From Pezicula radicicola (Eukaryota; Ascomycota; Leotiomycetes; Helotiales; Dermateaceae), in assembly GCA_003008705.1 (NCBI GenBank), contig PDUO01000041.1, positions 340,209-404,208 on the forward strand: a stretch of 64,000 nt of DNA, in the 5' to 3' direction. Positions within the stretch are counted from its first letter, which is position 1. Every line of letters begins with the position of its first letter. Made by a program: the position numbers and the translations under genes. Of the stretch, positions 47,455 through 59,190 are shown piece by piece. Below the pieces are notes generated by a model, which saw only the letters and a program-made list of their open reading frames with translations, did not search any database and was not told where the DNA came from.

Positions 47455-48799
47455 GTTTATCGAGAGCTCGATTAGTCCACACTATAGGAGATAATAGATA
47501 TTATGTTCGTGATATAAGGGAACTATGAATATAGCGAGGGGCCTTACGCAGCCCACTTTGCCGAAACTATTCTTCTCAACCAGGATCCGATGGTCGGGAA
47601 ACCCCAATACTAGTGACAAATCTGCTTCAGGCTTTGACAATTTCCTGTCCGGCGCTCTATTACACGAAAGAGTAATCTTAATCTTCCATTTGAACATGTC
47701 CTAATCCTCCGTCGGGTGTACAAATGCGACTGACTACCTTACCACTTGTTGAATTTGTCGGAATACCGAAACCCACCGCCTCATACCTGCTTTTCTTCTA
47801 TCTGCGGGGCCGAGCCTATCGCGAAGGCCAAATGCGGAGGGAGTTCGGATTGAAGGTGCCATAACTAATTGGTGAGGGGGTAGTTTCGACAATTGAGGAC
47901 AACTTTCGAATTCCGATATATTTTTAGGTACATTTTTAACTATATTGTAGTCGAAATTTTGCATCTGCACAGTCGAAACAGTCACCTAGACATCAGAAGG
48001 CTTTGCGTCATAGTCATTTGTGAAACTTCGTGTCGCATTTTGAGCTAATATATGGTGCTGAACTGCTAGGGATAGACAAAATTGTGTACCTTCTCACAGG
48101 AGCCTTTTAGCATAACTAAATAATATCTACTATCATCTGTTCATTCACCTCTGATCCGAACCTTGTGATCGGCAGCAGCGTTTGTCAACATTAAATTTGT
48201 TTTATTACAAGTCGAGAAATTCAAGGTAGAACTGAAGACACACTACAGAACCCGGAACTGGCCAGCACAATGATGTAATTAAAAAGGTTTTGTATTGCAA
48301 ACACCTCTTTAGCGTAATTATAAATATAGATCTTCAAATATTACGATCTGCCTTTCAGGTATCCTAGTATTCCCCAGTACTTCTTGCAAAGATGATAAGC
48401 TTAGCTGTTCCTAAGCAGGCAACGACACTGAAAATACTAGAAAAACATGATGTCATGATCTGAAGTACGGTGAATACTCTGAAATTGATGCCGGTCAGAT
48501 AATATCTCAAAACTTGTAGAGAAGGGAATCAGGATAGTCGTATGGTGCTTGTTGCAGAGACACAGACTTCTTAAACCATGCTCTCTTCACCTAGCCGCAA
48601 GACAGAAGTTAGGCACAGCTCCTAGCTCATCTGAGTCTCGCCCGTAGATATAACTGAGTTATGCTCATAGCAGAAGCGTACATTATCTACACAAAACTCT
48701 CGTACGATATTTTCGCCGTACTTCTTCCACAAAATAACCGGTGGACGTGACCAGCATGTAAATATGGTGACAGTTCCTACTTGGTCATATCTAGCTCAT
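47455..48799. other. intergenic
   Basis: Minus-strand open frames at 47482-47697 and 47734-47985 show no recognisable domain. The rest is unremarkable and AT-leaning. Confidence 0.45.
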
Positions 48800-50402
48800 C
48801 TATTTGCTGGCCGGCAGAACCTTGTTCGTCAGTTGACCAAAGCCAATGGGAGTCCCATTGGCACTTGTAGCCCAAGCTTCCATTGTCACCTCGTCGCCAT
48901 CTTCTATGAAGGTGCCGCCGATACCAGGTACTTCGCGCTGTCCATCCCAGTTCATTTCGATAAGACAGCCGTTTCGACCAGTAGTTCGATCGGGCCAGTC
49001 ATACTCCTTTATCACAAACATGTTAGAGTCTTTCCAAGGCAAGTAAAAGGGCAAATTTTTTTTTTGATAGAAAACAATCAATGGTGCCATAGACTGTGTC
49101 TAACTCTTACTCACTGGCGAGGAAATTGTTCCAGAACCCATAAGTTCCCCAGTTCTCAAACCGCAACCGGAGCATGTACGATAAGCGATGAGCTGAGCAG
49201 GGGTCCAAAATGCATGCCTGAGCAACGTCTGGGATACATGGGTGGACCTGCCATTTCCTGGATATTTGATCGTCAGCATATACAACAGTAACCATCCAAA
49301 CTAGTGGTCCCACGATTCATGAAAACATTAAATTTAATGTCCGGGATCGTTTTTTCGAGGCTACGGTGTTGTAGGTAGCCTGGTACTTGGCCATCCTTCT
49401 GGTTTCGCGGCCGGACAAAACTTGACGGAGAGATGGCTTCAGGGAGAATAATCCACGGGGACACACTAGCAGCGAATGCTTTGCCATTGAATGGACCTGC
49501 AGGCACCATCTCGAAGGACAGGATGTCGCGCGCTGACCAATCATTAAGTAGACCGAAGCCAAAGATGTAATCATATGCTTCATCCGGGGTTAGGCTCTTG
49601 CTGAAGGGTAAATCATTACCGATATAGAACGCCATCTCCATCTCATAGTCGAGCTTTTCCGAGGGTTGAAGAGCCATTTTACCTGCGATTGAATTGAAGA
49701 AGCCCTTGGGTCTAGCAAAGGATGCCCCAGTGGGTAAAATGGATGAAACGCGACCATTATAGCCCATTGGGTTCTTATAGAAGACTGCCGTCTCGTCCAT
49801 GGCGAGTCCTGTTATTTGGAATAGCTAAGGGTCCGATTAGCTATCGTGTCCTTCAAATTCTGTGCTTTAACGGAATGGCACATTGGAGAGTGGATAAACC
49901 AGATATGGCTTACATTACTGACGTGTTCCTCAAACGCACTGAAATCGGTAAACTCTGGTATAGCCATTGGGATGTGGAGTTCGACATCTTGGACAGGGTA
50001 AAATGCCTCTTTGTTTAGTTCGGCGTTCTTGAAGAGGGGAGAGTCACACGACGACAACAACGCTATGATAGTCTCTCTCGCCTTCACTCGCACAGACTTT
50101 GGTAGACGCGCAAAGCTATTGAGTGCATCCTTGAACATATAAAGTCAGCATTCTCGATCACATAGCCAACAAGAATAGCCTACCTGTGCAAAGATGTCTC
50201 CGAAAGAGCTGGACACACGAGAGAATAAACCCCGCCTTTCAAGGGCGGCTAGATCTACCACATAATCTCCAATCGCGGTACCAGCTCGTTTTACACCACC
50301 TTCCCGAGGACTGAATATCCCGAAAGGAATATTCTCTATGGGAAATGGGCTCCCTCTCTCAATGCGAATAGGAAATGTCGACATCACGAGGGCCTTAATC
50401 AC
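48800..50402 (-). CDS. fumarylacetoacetase (FAH)
   Basis: Five exons: 50402-50184, 50129-49914, 49824-49293, 49257-49115 and 49006-48800, giving 438 residues (432 if the in-frame ATG at 50384 is used). Introns are 54, 89, 35 and 108 nt; the 35-nt one (GTTACT donor) is unusually short. FAH landmarks are present: DFSAFEEH (metal Asp and catalytic His, about D135/H142), KLDYEMEMAFYIG (metal Glu pair about 206/208), LLNDWSARD (about D240), PFNGKAF (Lys about 260), GSGTIS and GCLIEMNWDG (Glu). The loop usually reading GYHGR reads GYNGR here. The enzyme hydrolyses fumarylacetoacetate-type diketo acids to fumarate plus a keto acid, the last step of homogentisate-type aromatic catabolism. It heads the minus-strand side of the 48.8-62.8 kb cluster. 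Confidence 0.9.
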
Positions 50403-50639
50403 TATATGTGCTGATGGTACTGCGCGTTATTCAGGATTGGCAGAGATTATTGAGTAATTCCCAGAATAAATTAGAAAGCTAAGTCCTCCCAGATAAATGC
50501 TTATTTCCTAACAGGAATCCCTCCCGTCAAAGCGACCACGAACCCATGGCCACATCGGCTAACTGTCGGGAGAGAGGCTACTAGTAGCATCAAAGTTGCC
50601 GAGACAATCTAAATAGTTCGGTACCCACCCTTCGGGACC
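50403..50639. other. short intergenic, FAH promoter side
   Basis: Upstream of FAH and just past the end of the HisD-like fragment. It contains TCGGCT and TGTCGGG half-sites near 50555-50572, no clear operator. Confidence 0.4.
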
Positions 50640-51046
50640 TCAAATGTGATGCCCTTCAAAGTTTTTTGCTCTCGCTGCTCTCCCACACAAGCATCCTAAT
50701 TGACCACTCGGGTCGCCTGACGTGACTTCTTGGTAGGTGACAGTTCGCAAATACTTTCCAACCCAGAGGCCACCAGTATAACGTGCTGCCTTTTTCGTAG
50801 GTAGGACGCGATTTGTGCCAATCACCTTCGCAAACAAGTTATAATCTCGATTTCATACATGGGGGACGCATACTCACCTTGTCATCATAAGACACCTAGG
50901 CTTTCTCACCAAGGAATATAGAACCATAATTACTCATGGCCTTGAGCGCCTCACTTGGATCTTGTGTGAGAATTTGGAAATGCTCAAATGCATACTTATC
51001 TGCAAGTATATAAACCTCGTCTAAATCGCCGGCAACGATAACTTAT
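50640..51046 (-). pseudogene. histidinol-dehydrogenase-like (HisD family) C-terminal fragment
   Basis: The minus strand reads VIVAGDLDEVYILADKYAFE, then QILTQDPSEALKAMSNYGS, FLGEKA with a TAG, VSYDDK and, after an intron of about 50 nt, VIGTNRVLPTKKAARYTGGL, WVGKYLRTVTYQ and RAARAKNFEGHH. This is the C-terminal third of HisD-type NAD-dependent dehydrogenases (DxxLPT-type, fungal second paralogue). The nucleotide-binding two thirds are absent: directly upstream is the end of an unrelated flavoprotein. It cannot be functional. Confidence 0.75.
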
Positions 51047-51079
51047 AATAAAAACAAGTTTTACACTCTGTGATCAAGC

Positions 51080-52330
51080 ACCAAACAATGAAATATTAGA
51101 ACCATCGACGGTTGGTCCTAGGTTCTGTGTAAAATATGTCTTCCCCTTGATCATGACTGCCGTGAAACTAGGGAATTTTATGCTTCCTATATAACCAGTG
51201 CCTGCTTTTCTACCAATTGGAACGACCGGCATATCTTATAGAGAATCGGCAAGGCTGTACATTTGTAAAGGCATAGTCGAGGAGACATACCTCTTTCGTC
51301 CTCCGAATACCGCACGAAGTCTACGCCCTTCATTAACAGCCCAACATTCTTCGCGATATGCACAGACTGCTTCATAGTATTCGTATATTGAGGCCTTTGC
51401 ACGTTCGAGACTCTGCCCACAGCCCAAACATTTGTTCTACCCTACACCCTTAAAAACTCATCTACGATAACAAAGTCATTCGCGTCGAGGAAACTATGGG
51501 GTATGTATGAAGAGTTGGGGGTAAGCTCGGTAGTGGGAAGGTATAGGTCTGTGGCGATTTTGTCGCCATTTGAGAGTGTGAGTTCGGTTCGTCCATCTAG
51601 TATCAAAGATTTTTGTTTCGAGCTTGATGGTCACGTTGAGGCTTTCAAGTCTCTTTGCAGCGGTTTTGGGCACGTTTGAAGGTGTACCGTCGAGAATTTA
51701 AGGGCCGCTTGAAATTTTGAGGTTCTCGTTAGATATAGCCTACAACCGGGGTTTGCGAGAGTAACTGGGAAGTAGAGAGGGATCATCGCAGGCTGAAGGA
51801 TGCTAATCCATACCAGTGTAATATTCTTCCGTGTCCTGTATTCAAATCCCAATTCACCAGCAGTCTCAACGCCAGTTGCACCACCGTCGCCAGTAGCAAT
51901 GGAAGAAGCCCGTTTCACCTTGCCCTGGAAATCATGTAGCCTCGTACGATCCACGGCCCTTGAATAGTGTATCGCTCTTAGTCCTCGATCCTATTGCAAG
52001 AATCAAGATGTCAAAGCGGATGACTTGTCTCCATTCTTCGTAGCGATAGCGACGCTCTTATTCTCGAGATTTAGTCTTTCTGCCGTGCCAATGACGAATT
52101 CAAACCGACCCGCTGGATACTGCTTAAAACCTAGTTCAATTGCTCCGAATGATTTCTCATCGGAGACCTGTCTAGGCACAACTGCTCTTGGAGCGGCTAT
52201 GTTCCAAAACAAGTGTGTGTTTGGACCAACGAGAATGATTCTCACATCGCCGATTTTGGGGTCCTGTTTGAGGATTCAATGTGCAGTGCTCACTCCCACA
52301 AAGGACGAACCGAGAATTATAGTAGTCTTT
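51080..52330 (-). pseudogene. AMID-like FAD-dependent pyridine nucleotide oxidoreductase relic
   Basis: From 52330 the minus strand reads KTTIILGSSFVGVSTAH, a TGA, ILKQDPKIGDVRIILVGPN, then HLFWNIAAPRAVVPRQ, FEFVIGTAERLNLENKSV, a SIATGDGGATGVETAGEL NADH motif, then VTIKLETKIFDT and NGDKIATDLYLPTT, and ends with GTGYIGSIKFPSFTAVMIKG. This is the AIF/AMID (FSP1-like) flavoprotein layout. The expected start codon ATG is ATA at 52330-52328, and at least three frame breaks occur. It probably oxidised NAD(P)H and reduced a quinone. It ends only a few dozen bases from the HisD fragment. Confidence 0.75.
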
Positions 52331-53095
52331 ATGGTAAGGGGAGGACTTGAAGTCAACACAGTTGATTTTGAGGGTTGAAAAAGTTATCACAGAATAGTTC
52401 GAAATGTGTCATAGCAGCACGTAAGCGGGTGGCAGATTTATAGAATGTGCCTTTTGCATGAATGGTGTTGGGAAAGGCAATTTAACACTATAACCACGGC
52501 TAAGGATACAGCGACACTAGGTACGGCTCCCATTACCTTCGCACCTTCAGTAATCACGTACCATTTTCGGCGCGTAGGGTACGAATATAAGTTTTATTGC
52601 CCTTTTCGGATATTAGGGTGCGAACACAACTAAGGCTACCATTTGGGCCAGTATCCCTCCCCTTTACAGGTCCGATTTTAACTAGATCTAGGCTCTCCTC
52701 ATAACTGAACAAAACCAATTCAGCCAATTTGACGATCCTGATCCTTCTCTTCACTACCACAACCCCCACCGCTCCAGTAACATACCCCTCTAGAGAAGCC
52801 CTCATTGAAGTCATTTAGAGCTGTGCTAAGCTAGGAGGATACGCCTTTACAGTAGGCAAAACAATTCGCTGATGGGCGTCAAAAGGTGTATTACGCGTGT
52901 GATGGTTGCCCGTCACTTAGACTACACATTCAGCGCGTCGGTGACATTCAATCACGCGGATTAGGAGGCCTCTTTTCACTAGTTTTAGAGAAGTAAGCAA
53001 ACTTACAGTTGACAAGTAACGGTTACAGTCGCAATAAAGAGTACAATACTCTGGACTATCTGTTGAGATGCACTCCGCAAGCGATTTCTTCGATA
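52331..53095. other. intergenic
   Basis: No gene is seen. An open frame 52554-52814 on the minus strand has no motif. The 3' end of the monooxygenase-decarboxylase gene lies at 53096. Confidence 0.5.
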
Positions 53096-55533
53096 TTATA
53101 CCACCATTGCCGTCAAATGTTCGAGTTCCGCTTCTCCTTCCACTACCTTTGCCTCAACCACTTCGTAGATTGGAATCTCCGCAAGCATGGAAATGATATG
53201 ATGCAGAGTGGGCAATGCCTCCTTATTCAATGTATCAAAGGAGATGGTTGAATCTGAGGCTCTCAAGGTCTTGGTGACCTTTGGCCTCGTCATCATACAT
53301 TTATTCGCCTTCGGGACGAATATTACGTGTTCGATCTCGGCCTGATCACTCCGCTGACCACCCAAATTCCCCACCTTGGGAATGTATTTGTATGCTAGAA
53401 TACCTTCATCCTCTGCATCTTGGGTTTTACTGCTGTCTACCGCTGAGTCGACTTCGTGAAGTCCCTTCAGAACAAAGTCTCCAAATACAGCACCTTGCCA
53501 CCCTGCTTGTACACGGTATGAGGTAGACCCTCGCCAGACATCTAGTGTAGAGTATACCTTCGATATTCCTGGGTCCTCTCGCCCAGCGGCAACTGAATCG
53601 GCTGAATTGTCAAACAGAACCGGTAGGAAGGTCCCGGTGATGACTCGTCCACCTCTTTGCTTGTACTGCACACCGTGAAGGTACAGTCCGAAGAACCTAT
53701 GACTACCTCCACCAAGCCAGTCAATACTGTTTACAGTGGTCTGGGAGAAACTGGCTTGCACGACCGTTCCCGGAACTTGGAAAGAGAATCTCTCAGTAGG
53801 AAATAGATTCTGAAGCAGCGTACGAGAAGTCTTGAACCGGATTGACGCGGATACAATTGTCGGTTGCATTCGGTGTTGATATCCAAGATCTGGGAGGGGT
53901 CCAAACGAGACTGGCATCCGCCAACGCAGACGTGGATTTCGGTTCCATTCCCACTGGCGAAGCAGTCTAGTCGAGTGGTCCCACTCATCATGCATGAAGT
54001 TGTAGATGGCAAAATTTCCAACCACTGTGAACGTTAGATCACTTCTGCATCAATATGGATACCTTATCCTCGACTCTTACCGGGTTTGCTTGTGTCGTCT
54101 AGGTCCTTACCTGCCACTCGTGAAAACTCTTGAATGGCGTGGGCTCGCTCATATCGCGCGCTTTCGTATAGATTTAGACGTTCTGGAATCTCCTCTGGGG
54201 TTGTCCCCGTAGATAGAGCCACACCCAATGCGGCGGCATCCTCAATGGCCTGCCCAGCCCCTTGTCCGACGTCTGGATTTCGATGTTATTTTTCACCAGC
54301 AAAAATATGACCAAGTTGGACTAACTTACGAGGTGTGAATGGATGTGCCGCATCACCAATTAATACAAGTTTTCCTTTTACCCAAGTCTCCAACTTGTCC
54401 ATATCCAATAGCTCCCAGACCCTCAAGATGTCCGCATCCGCTTTTCCAATAATTGCAAGCAGGCCGTCATCAAAGCCTTCGTAAACCCTAAATAACGTGC
54501 TCTTATGCACCGTTGTATTCCAAGTGTCACCTTCTCCGCCTGTATCGGAGGCTACGGTCGGATGGATGAGGACAAAGTTCATGAGCTGATTGTTTTGGCA
54601 TGGGTACATGACCGCTCGGCGATCTCTAGAGTACCACACAACCATTGTGCCTGGATTTTGGGCGTATCTCGCTGTCTTCGGATCCTCCAAGAGGATCTTG
54701 CGGGGAATTATGAAGCGGAAGCAGCTCTTACCGCTACTGAAGGGTCTTGTGTTTTCATCGATTGCCTCTCTCAGTCTTGACTGAGTCTCATTAGTCCGTG
54801 TATTGGGACGGGTTTCAAGATTGTACTCACATGAACACCATCTGCCCCTACGACAACGTCTCCTTGTATTGTTTCGCCATTCTCGAGCGTGATAGATCCG
54901 ATTTCAGGATTAACTCGCACTACTTTACTGGCTGTCTGCACTCGTACGGGAGTGCCCTTTCCCTCTTTCGTCGTGGCTTTCTTCCGGAGCGCCTCATGCA
55001 GAGCAACACGATGAGCGAGTAACCAAGGCTAGTCATGTCAGTAAATGTTTGACCTGCTTCTAGGAGGAATGCTTACATGTTGCCAGATTTTGTTTGACTC
55101 CCGGAGATCCCTGACAGCGGTGGTATTCCCATCCTTGTCCAAGTCCATCATCTAAATAATTCACCGTCAGCCTTTTCTTGAGATTCATTCATTCCTGCTA
55201 AACACACCCCTTCGGTCAAATTCGCTTCAAGATGTTCAGAATACAGTCCCAAGCGGCCTAGTAAGCCATTGGCATTCGGTGCCAAATGGACAGCAAGGCC
55301 TACTTCGTTGGCAAGCCGCGACTGCTCATAGACCTTACTTGAAATTTAGCTGACAAGTCCTCACTTTAGAACGCAACATAGACTCATACAAGAATCTGAT
55401 GCCCCTGTTGTCTTAGGAAATTGGCCGCAGCAAGGCCTCCAATACCGGCGCCAGCAATCAAGATCTTCAACGGTCTGCGATCAGACATTTTCTCGTTCGC
55501 ACTGTTCGCAGCTTCCTTGCTTTGCTCAATCAT
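53096..55533 (-). CDS. fused FAD monooxygenase - acetoacetate-decarboxylase-like protein
   Basis: Seven exons: 55533-55390, 55333-55208, 55151-55077, 55028-54831, 54780-54330, 54272-54111 and 54024-53096, joined in one frame to 694 residues; introns are 48-86 nt. Residues 1-385 form a class A flavin monooxygenase: IAGAGIGGLAAA (about 27-37), VVGADGVH (about 174-181), KLVLIGDAAHPFTP and HVGQGAGQAIEDAAALG. From about 386 the protein continues YNFMHDEWDHSTRLLRQW, RWRMPVSFGPLPD and a domain with VVQASFSQTTVNSIDWLGGG and FFGLYLHGVQYK, matching fungal acetoacetate-decarboxylase-like (ADC) domains. The ADC Schiff-base lysine cannot be placed with certainty. The fusion suggests hydroxylation coupled to decarboxylation or binding of the product. 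It is divergent to the hydrolase at 55915. Confidence 0.87.
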
Positions 55534-55914
55534 TATGAGTATCTGATGTCCACTTTTAGTATCACGAAAAATTGGATTACAACAGCCTGCAACCTGAGTA
55601 GTCTATTTTTGCAATCGCATTAGCAGAATTTAAACATGTTCTCAGCTTTCGGGGGTTTCTCCAGCGTCCCGACCATTCACAGTTTCTGGGGGTAGGTAAT
55701 AGTAGACATACCCGAGTTCTCAGCTCGGCCAGTTTCATAATCCTAAGGTCAGCATGCAGCAGAATGGGCACCCGAGAATTGCGGGGCCGAAGTTTGGGTA
55801 GTCAATATGAAGAAGAGTACTGCTCGCCTCTTCTGTGTTCATTGGACAGAAATATGTTTTCTAGAATCAAAAGCATCTACTTTTCTCCGTGCCCCTTTCC
55901 TTGCAGTGGAGACC
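55534..55914. promoter_or_regulatory. divergent promoter, monooxygenase-ADC / CocE hydrolase
   Basis: A 381-bp gap separates two head-to-head genes. GCGGGGCCGA lies at 55781-55790; the core CGGGGCCG is CGG-N2-CCG, a possible inverted site for a Zn2Cys6 regulator. The same 10-mer occurs in the promoter at 61736. Confidence 0.55.
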
Positions 55915-57872
55915 ATGCTTTCCAGAATTCGAGACATTCGCCATGTTGATGAGACCTCATTTGAGTATATATTCGAGCAGAATGTCAGCATCCCCCTGAA
56001 GTCTTTAGCCAACCCGAGCCCGGCGGATGTCATTCGCGCAAATATCTATCGGCCACGGCCTACGAGCTCCGAAGAGTCGAAGTATCCGGTTTTGGTAACT
56101 TATGGACCGTATGGGAAGGATATTCATTACAAAGAGTAAGTGATCGAAACTATCATATTACTCTGTTCTCTATTCGAATTTCGGATGTTGTATGAGTTGC
56201 TGACACGGGTGCTTGCAGTTTCCATGCCAAGTCATTTAACGAGGTCAACGCCAAGCACAAATCCTCCCATTCCTGCTGGGAGACCCCTGATCCTGGGTTC
56301 TGGACTGCCCAGGAATATGTCGTGGTGCGGGCTGATGAACGAGGCCTGGGCCAATCACCCGGTATGTTGGACACTATGTCCAGCACAACTAGCGAAGCTT
56401 TTTTCGACGTGATCGAGTGGGCTGCTGTGCAACCATGGTCTACTAGGAGTGTAGGATTGCTTGGAATTAGCTATTATGCTGGAAGTCAGTGGCGTGTTGC
56501 TGCAAGAAAACTAAAAGGGCTGAAAGCAATCATTCCTTGGGAAGGGATGTCCGATTACTACCGAGACCGATGCCGACATGGTGGCATTCTTTCAAATTCT
56601 TTCATCAACATTTGGTGGAACCGACAAGTGGTTACCAATCAGTACGGCAGGCCAGGAAAGGCAGCAAATAACTGGGGGCCGGATACCGTTGAGTGGGATC
56701 TATCAGAGGAAGAGCTTGTTATTAGCCGTCAGGATCAGACGGTTGACAACGCGAAGCACCGGTACAGGGATGAAGAATATTATGCTTCCAGAGAGTACGC
56801 TTTAGAAGATATCGAGGTCCCTCTCCTCTCTATGGCTAACTGGGGTGGATACTATGTCCATCTCCGAGGTAACGTTGAGGGATATACCCACGCAGGCTCT
56901 GAGTTCAAGTATCTCCGCTTCATTACTGGACGACATGACCTCCCTTTGTACTATGATGAGGAAGTGGAGGTCCAGAAGAGCTTCCTAGATGCTTTCCTAA
57001 AAGGCGAGGACAAGATGGGATGGTCTGTCAAGGGTCGGATGCCTCGGGTTGACCTGATTATCCGTAAGGGAGATGTTCATATCAATAACCCCGAGGCGGA
57101 GCAGGCGAATGTTAAGCGCCGCCTAGAAAATGAGTGGCCTCTAGCACGCACAAAGTATACTCGCTACTACTTGACACCTGACCTAGGTTTACAGGCGGAG
57201 AATCCCGTTATTCAGAGGTATTCTAAAGTCTCCTATAAAGCATTAGGTTCACTACAGAATCCTCAACTCGTGCAATTCACCACGGTGCCTTTCGAACGGG
57301 ACGTCGAGATTACGGGTCGTATTACTGCTCATCTCACAGTGTCTCTTGAGGAAGATCCAGAGGGATGCGTACCTAGCGACCTTGATTTGTTCGTTAGTTT
57401 GCGTCTTATATCACCCGCTGGAAGGGAAATCTCATATACGGGCAGCGACGGTGAACCAGTACCCGTTACCAAAGGCTGGCTCCGACTTAGCTTACGGAAG
57501 ATCAATGAGAAGCACTCTCGCCATAGGTCATAGCTTCACTACTGTGATTACTTCTCAACCGACGTCTTGCCTGTGGTACTCGAGGAAGCTTATGTCACAG
57601 ATATCGAGATACTCCCGACCAACGTGATCGTGGAGAAAGGGTCCAAATTAATATTTGAAGTCGCATCTGGTGATACGGCAGGTGCTGGAATATTTTGCAC
57701 AATCACCCGGAAGATCGGTAAGCGTCTTATAACCATATTTTTTAGGGCAAGTTAATAGAAACTTACGCTGCATATTAATAGTCCCGCGGAAAAATTCCAG
57801 GGCATTAATACTATTCGATTCGGGCCAAAATGGGAGAACTACTTAACCTTACCTATTATTCCTAAGAAATAG
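55915..57872 (+). pseudogene. CocE/NonD family (X-Pro dipeptidyl-peptidase-like) hydrolase with in-frame TAG
   Basis: Exon 1 (55915-56135) and exon 2 (from 56219; intron 83 nt, CTGAC branch) give an open protein of 511 residues to TAG at 57531. In-frame upstream ATG at 55807 is an alternative start. Landmarks: PVLVTYGPYGKDIHY, VVVRADERGLGQSPG, nucleophile elbow GLLGISYYAGSQW, IPWEGMSDYYRD, and RFITGRHDLPLYYDEEVEVQ. The C-terminal jelly-roll domain begins near residue 390 and is cut by the stop. The same frame continues after it (DYFSTDVLPVVLEEAYVTDI, VIVEKGSKLIFEVASGDTAG) and a last exon (FQGINTIRFGPKWENYL) ends at 57872 in a different phase. TGG to TAG explains the stop. The truncated form keeps the catalytic core but probably misfolds. 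The family cleaves acyl esters or amides. Confidence 0.8.
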
Positions 57873-58518
57873 ATTTATTTTACCAACTCCTGCCGTGCTT
57901 CCCGGCGGATCTTTTCTTACTGGGTGAGAGAATAAACACTGTAAGCGTCATAGTGGTTTGGCAGAATACCGCCATGCCCCTACAGCGTGTGTTTGGTGTT
58001 TCGCTCGAGACGTATTGAAAGTATGATTCTTAATAAAGCCTATATATTCAATGGATTATGTGCGCATACTTCTTGACCATGGTGCCGTATAGTATTACTC
58101 GTAGATGATTAATATATTTAAGGCTTTTTTAACGAAATTCGGTATCCTGGCTCACGGATTATCCGCTGCTCATCTTTGAACTATAGGACTAAACATGAGA
58201 TCCTCTTGCAACAGGCATTATCTGCGGTATTAGCACCAAAATAATATTAAAGCTCAATTTTGCTCTCTCCATGTCTGCTCGATCTTGCCGAGGCCTAGCC
58301 TATGGTCATCCACGCCACACTCCGCAAGAATGTGTTCCTGTGACAAAGGACGAATTCATTACGTTCTCAGTTTAATATTTTATTATGTAATGGACATCGT
58401 TCGTGTGCAGATAATTTGTTTCTTAGCTTTCTGGACTATCGACTCCATACGAAAACCTCAGCAATATATGCCACTTGTCTCAGCGTAGGATGTTTAGCGG
58501 ACTTGAAATTAGCCACGG
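57873..58518. other. intergenic
   Basis: No gene is seen between the convergent ends of the hydrolase and the MFS relic. Confidence 0.5.
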
Positions 58519-59190
58519 TCAATAGATAACGGGTTCATGTAGGTATTTCGCAGATACAATCCGCAAGCACTTTCCATAGATCAGGAGTAGGATAATCAAG
58601 AGGGAAAATATTCCCATCATCATACCGATGACGCTAAAAGGCTCCAAGGCGCCTTTGCTCTCAACCCAGTTGGTGACGAAGTACCCCCAAGCGAAAGAAA
58701 TAACGCAGCGGATCACCGTGCAGATGACGAAACAGTCTTCGCTCAACTCGCCATGGGCTTTGATAAGCTGCGTTGTAAGGTCGATGCGTGAGTGGAACTG
58801 ATATGTCAAGTTGGAAGGAGAGAGACTTATGTAATTAAAACCGACGGATGGGATCTAAACCAATCCACAGCTGAATGTTGCCATTCCTACAAGCATTCCA
58901 ACCCAGGCCCTTGGCGTGCTGGAATTCGTACTGAAGCCAAACATCTATATGCTTGTAGTCGCTAAGGAAAGGGTTGGAATAATGAGCTAGAGACGTCTCT
59001 CTGGCTCTCCGAAACCGTGCCGTTCATGATAAGCTCGTCGTTTTGAGCATCCAGTCGGAAACAGTGTATAGTACGGCGCCTCCTAAGAGGCGTCCTACAA
59101 TACCAGCCAAGCTAGCCAGTCTGACACTCTCACCATATAGGTATAGGGGCTGCGATAGCACTAAAGGTATAATAGTCCAGTACCTATAGC
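58519..59190 (-). pseudogene. MFS transporter, C-terminal half relic
   Basis: The minus strand shows RLASLAGIVGRLLGGAVLYT with SDWMLKTTS, then stops, then GNIQLWIGLD and a last open segment HGELSEDCFVICTVIRCVIS, FAWGYFVTNW, KGALEPFSVIGMMMGI and LLIYGKCLRI. Order and hydrophobicity match the last membrane helices of fungal MFS transporters (the second A-like loop, then TM11/12 and a YGKxLR tail). The first half is absent; AT-rich DNA follows. In the cluster it may once have imported the substrate. Confidence 0.6.

Noticed and set aside
49722..50018. Idea that FAH lost its catalytic histidine (GYHGR to GYNGR)
   Set aside because: The catalytic His lies in the DF(x)5H segment, here DFSAFEEH, and is conserved; the changed residue is elsewhere.
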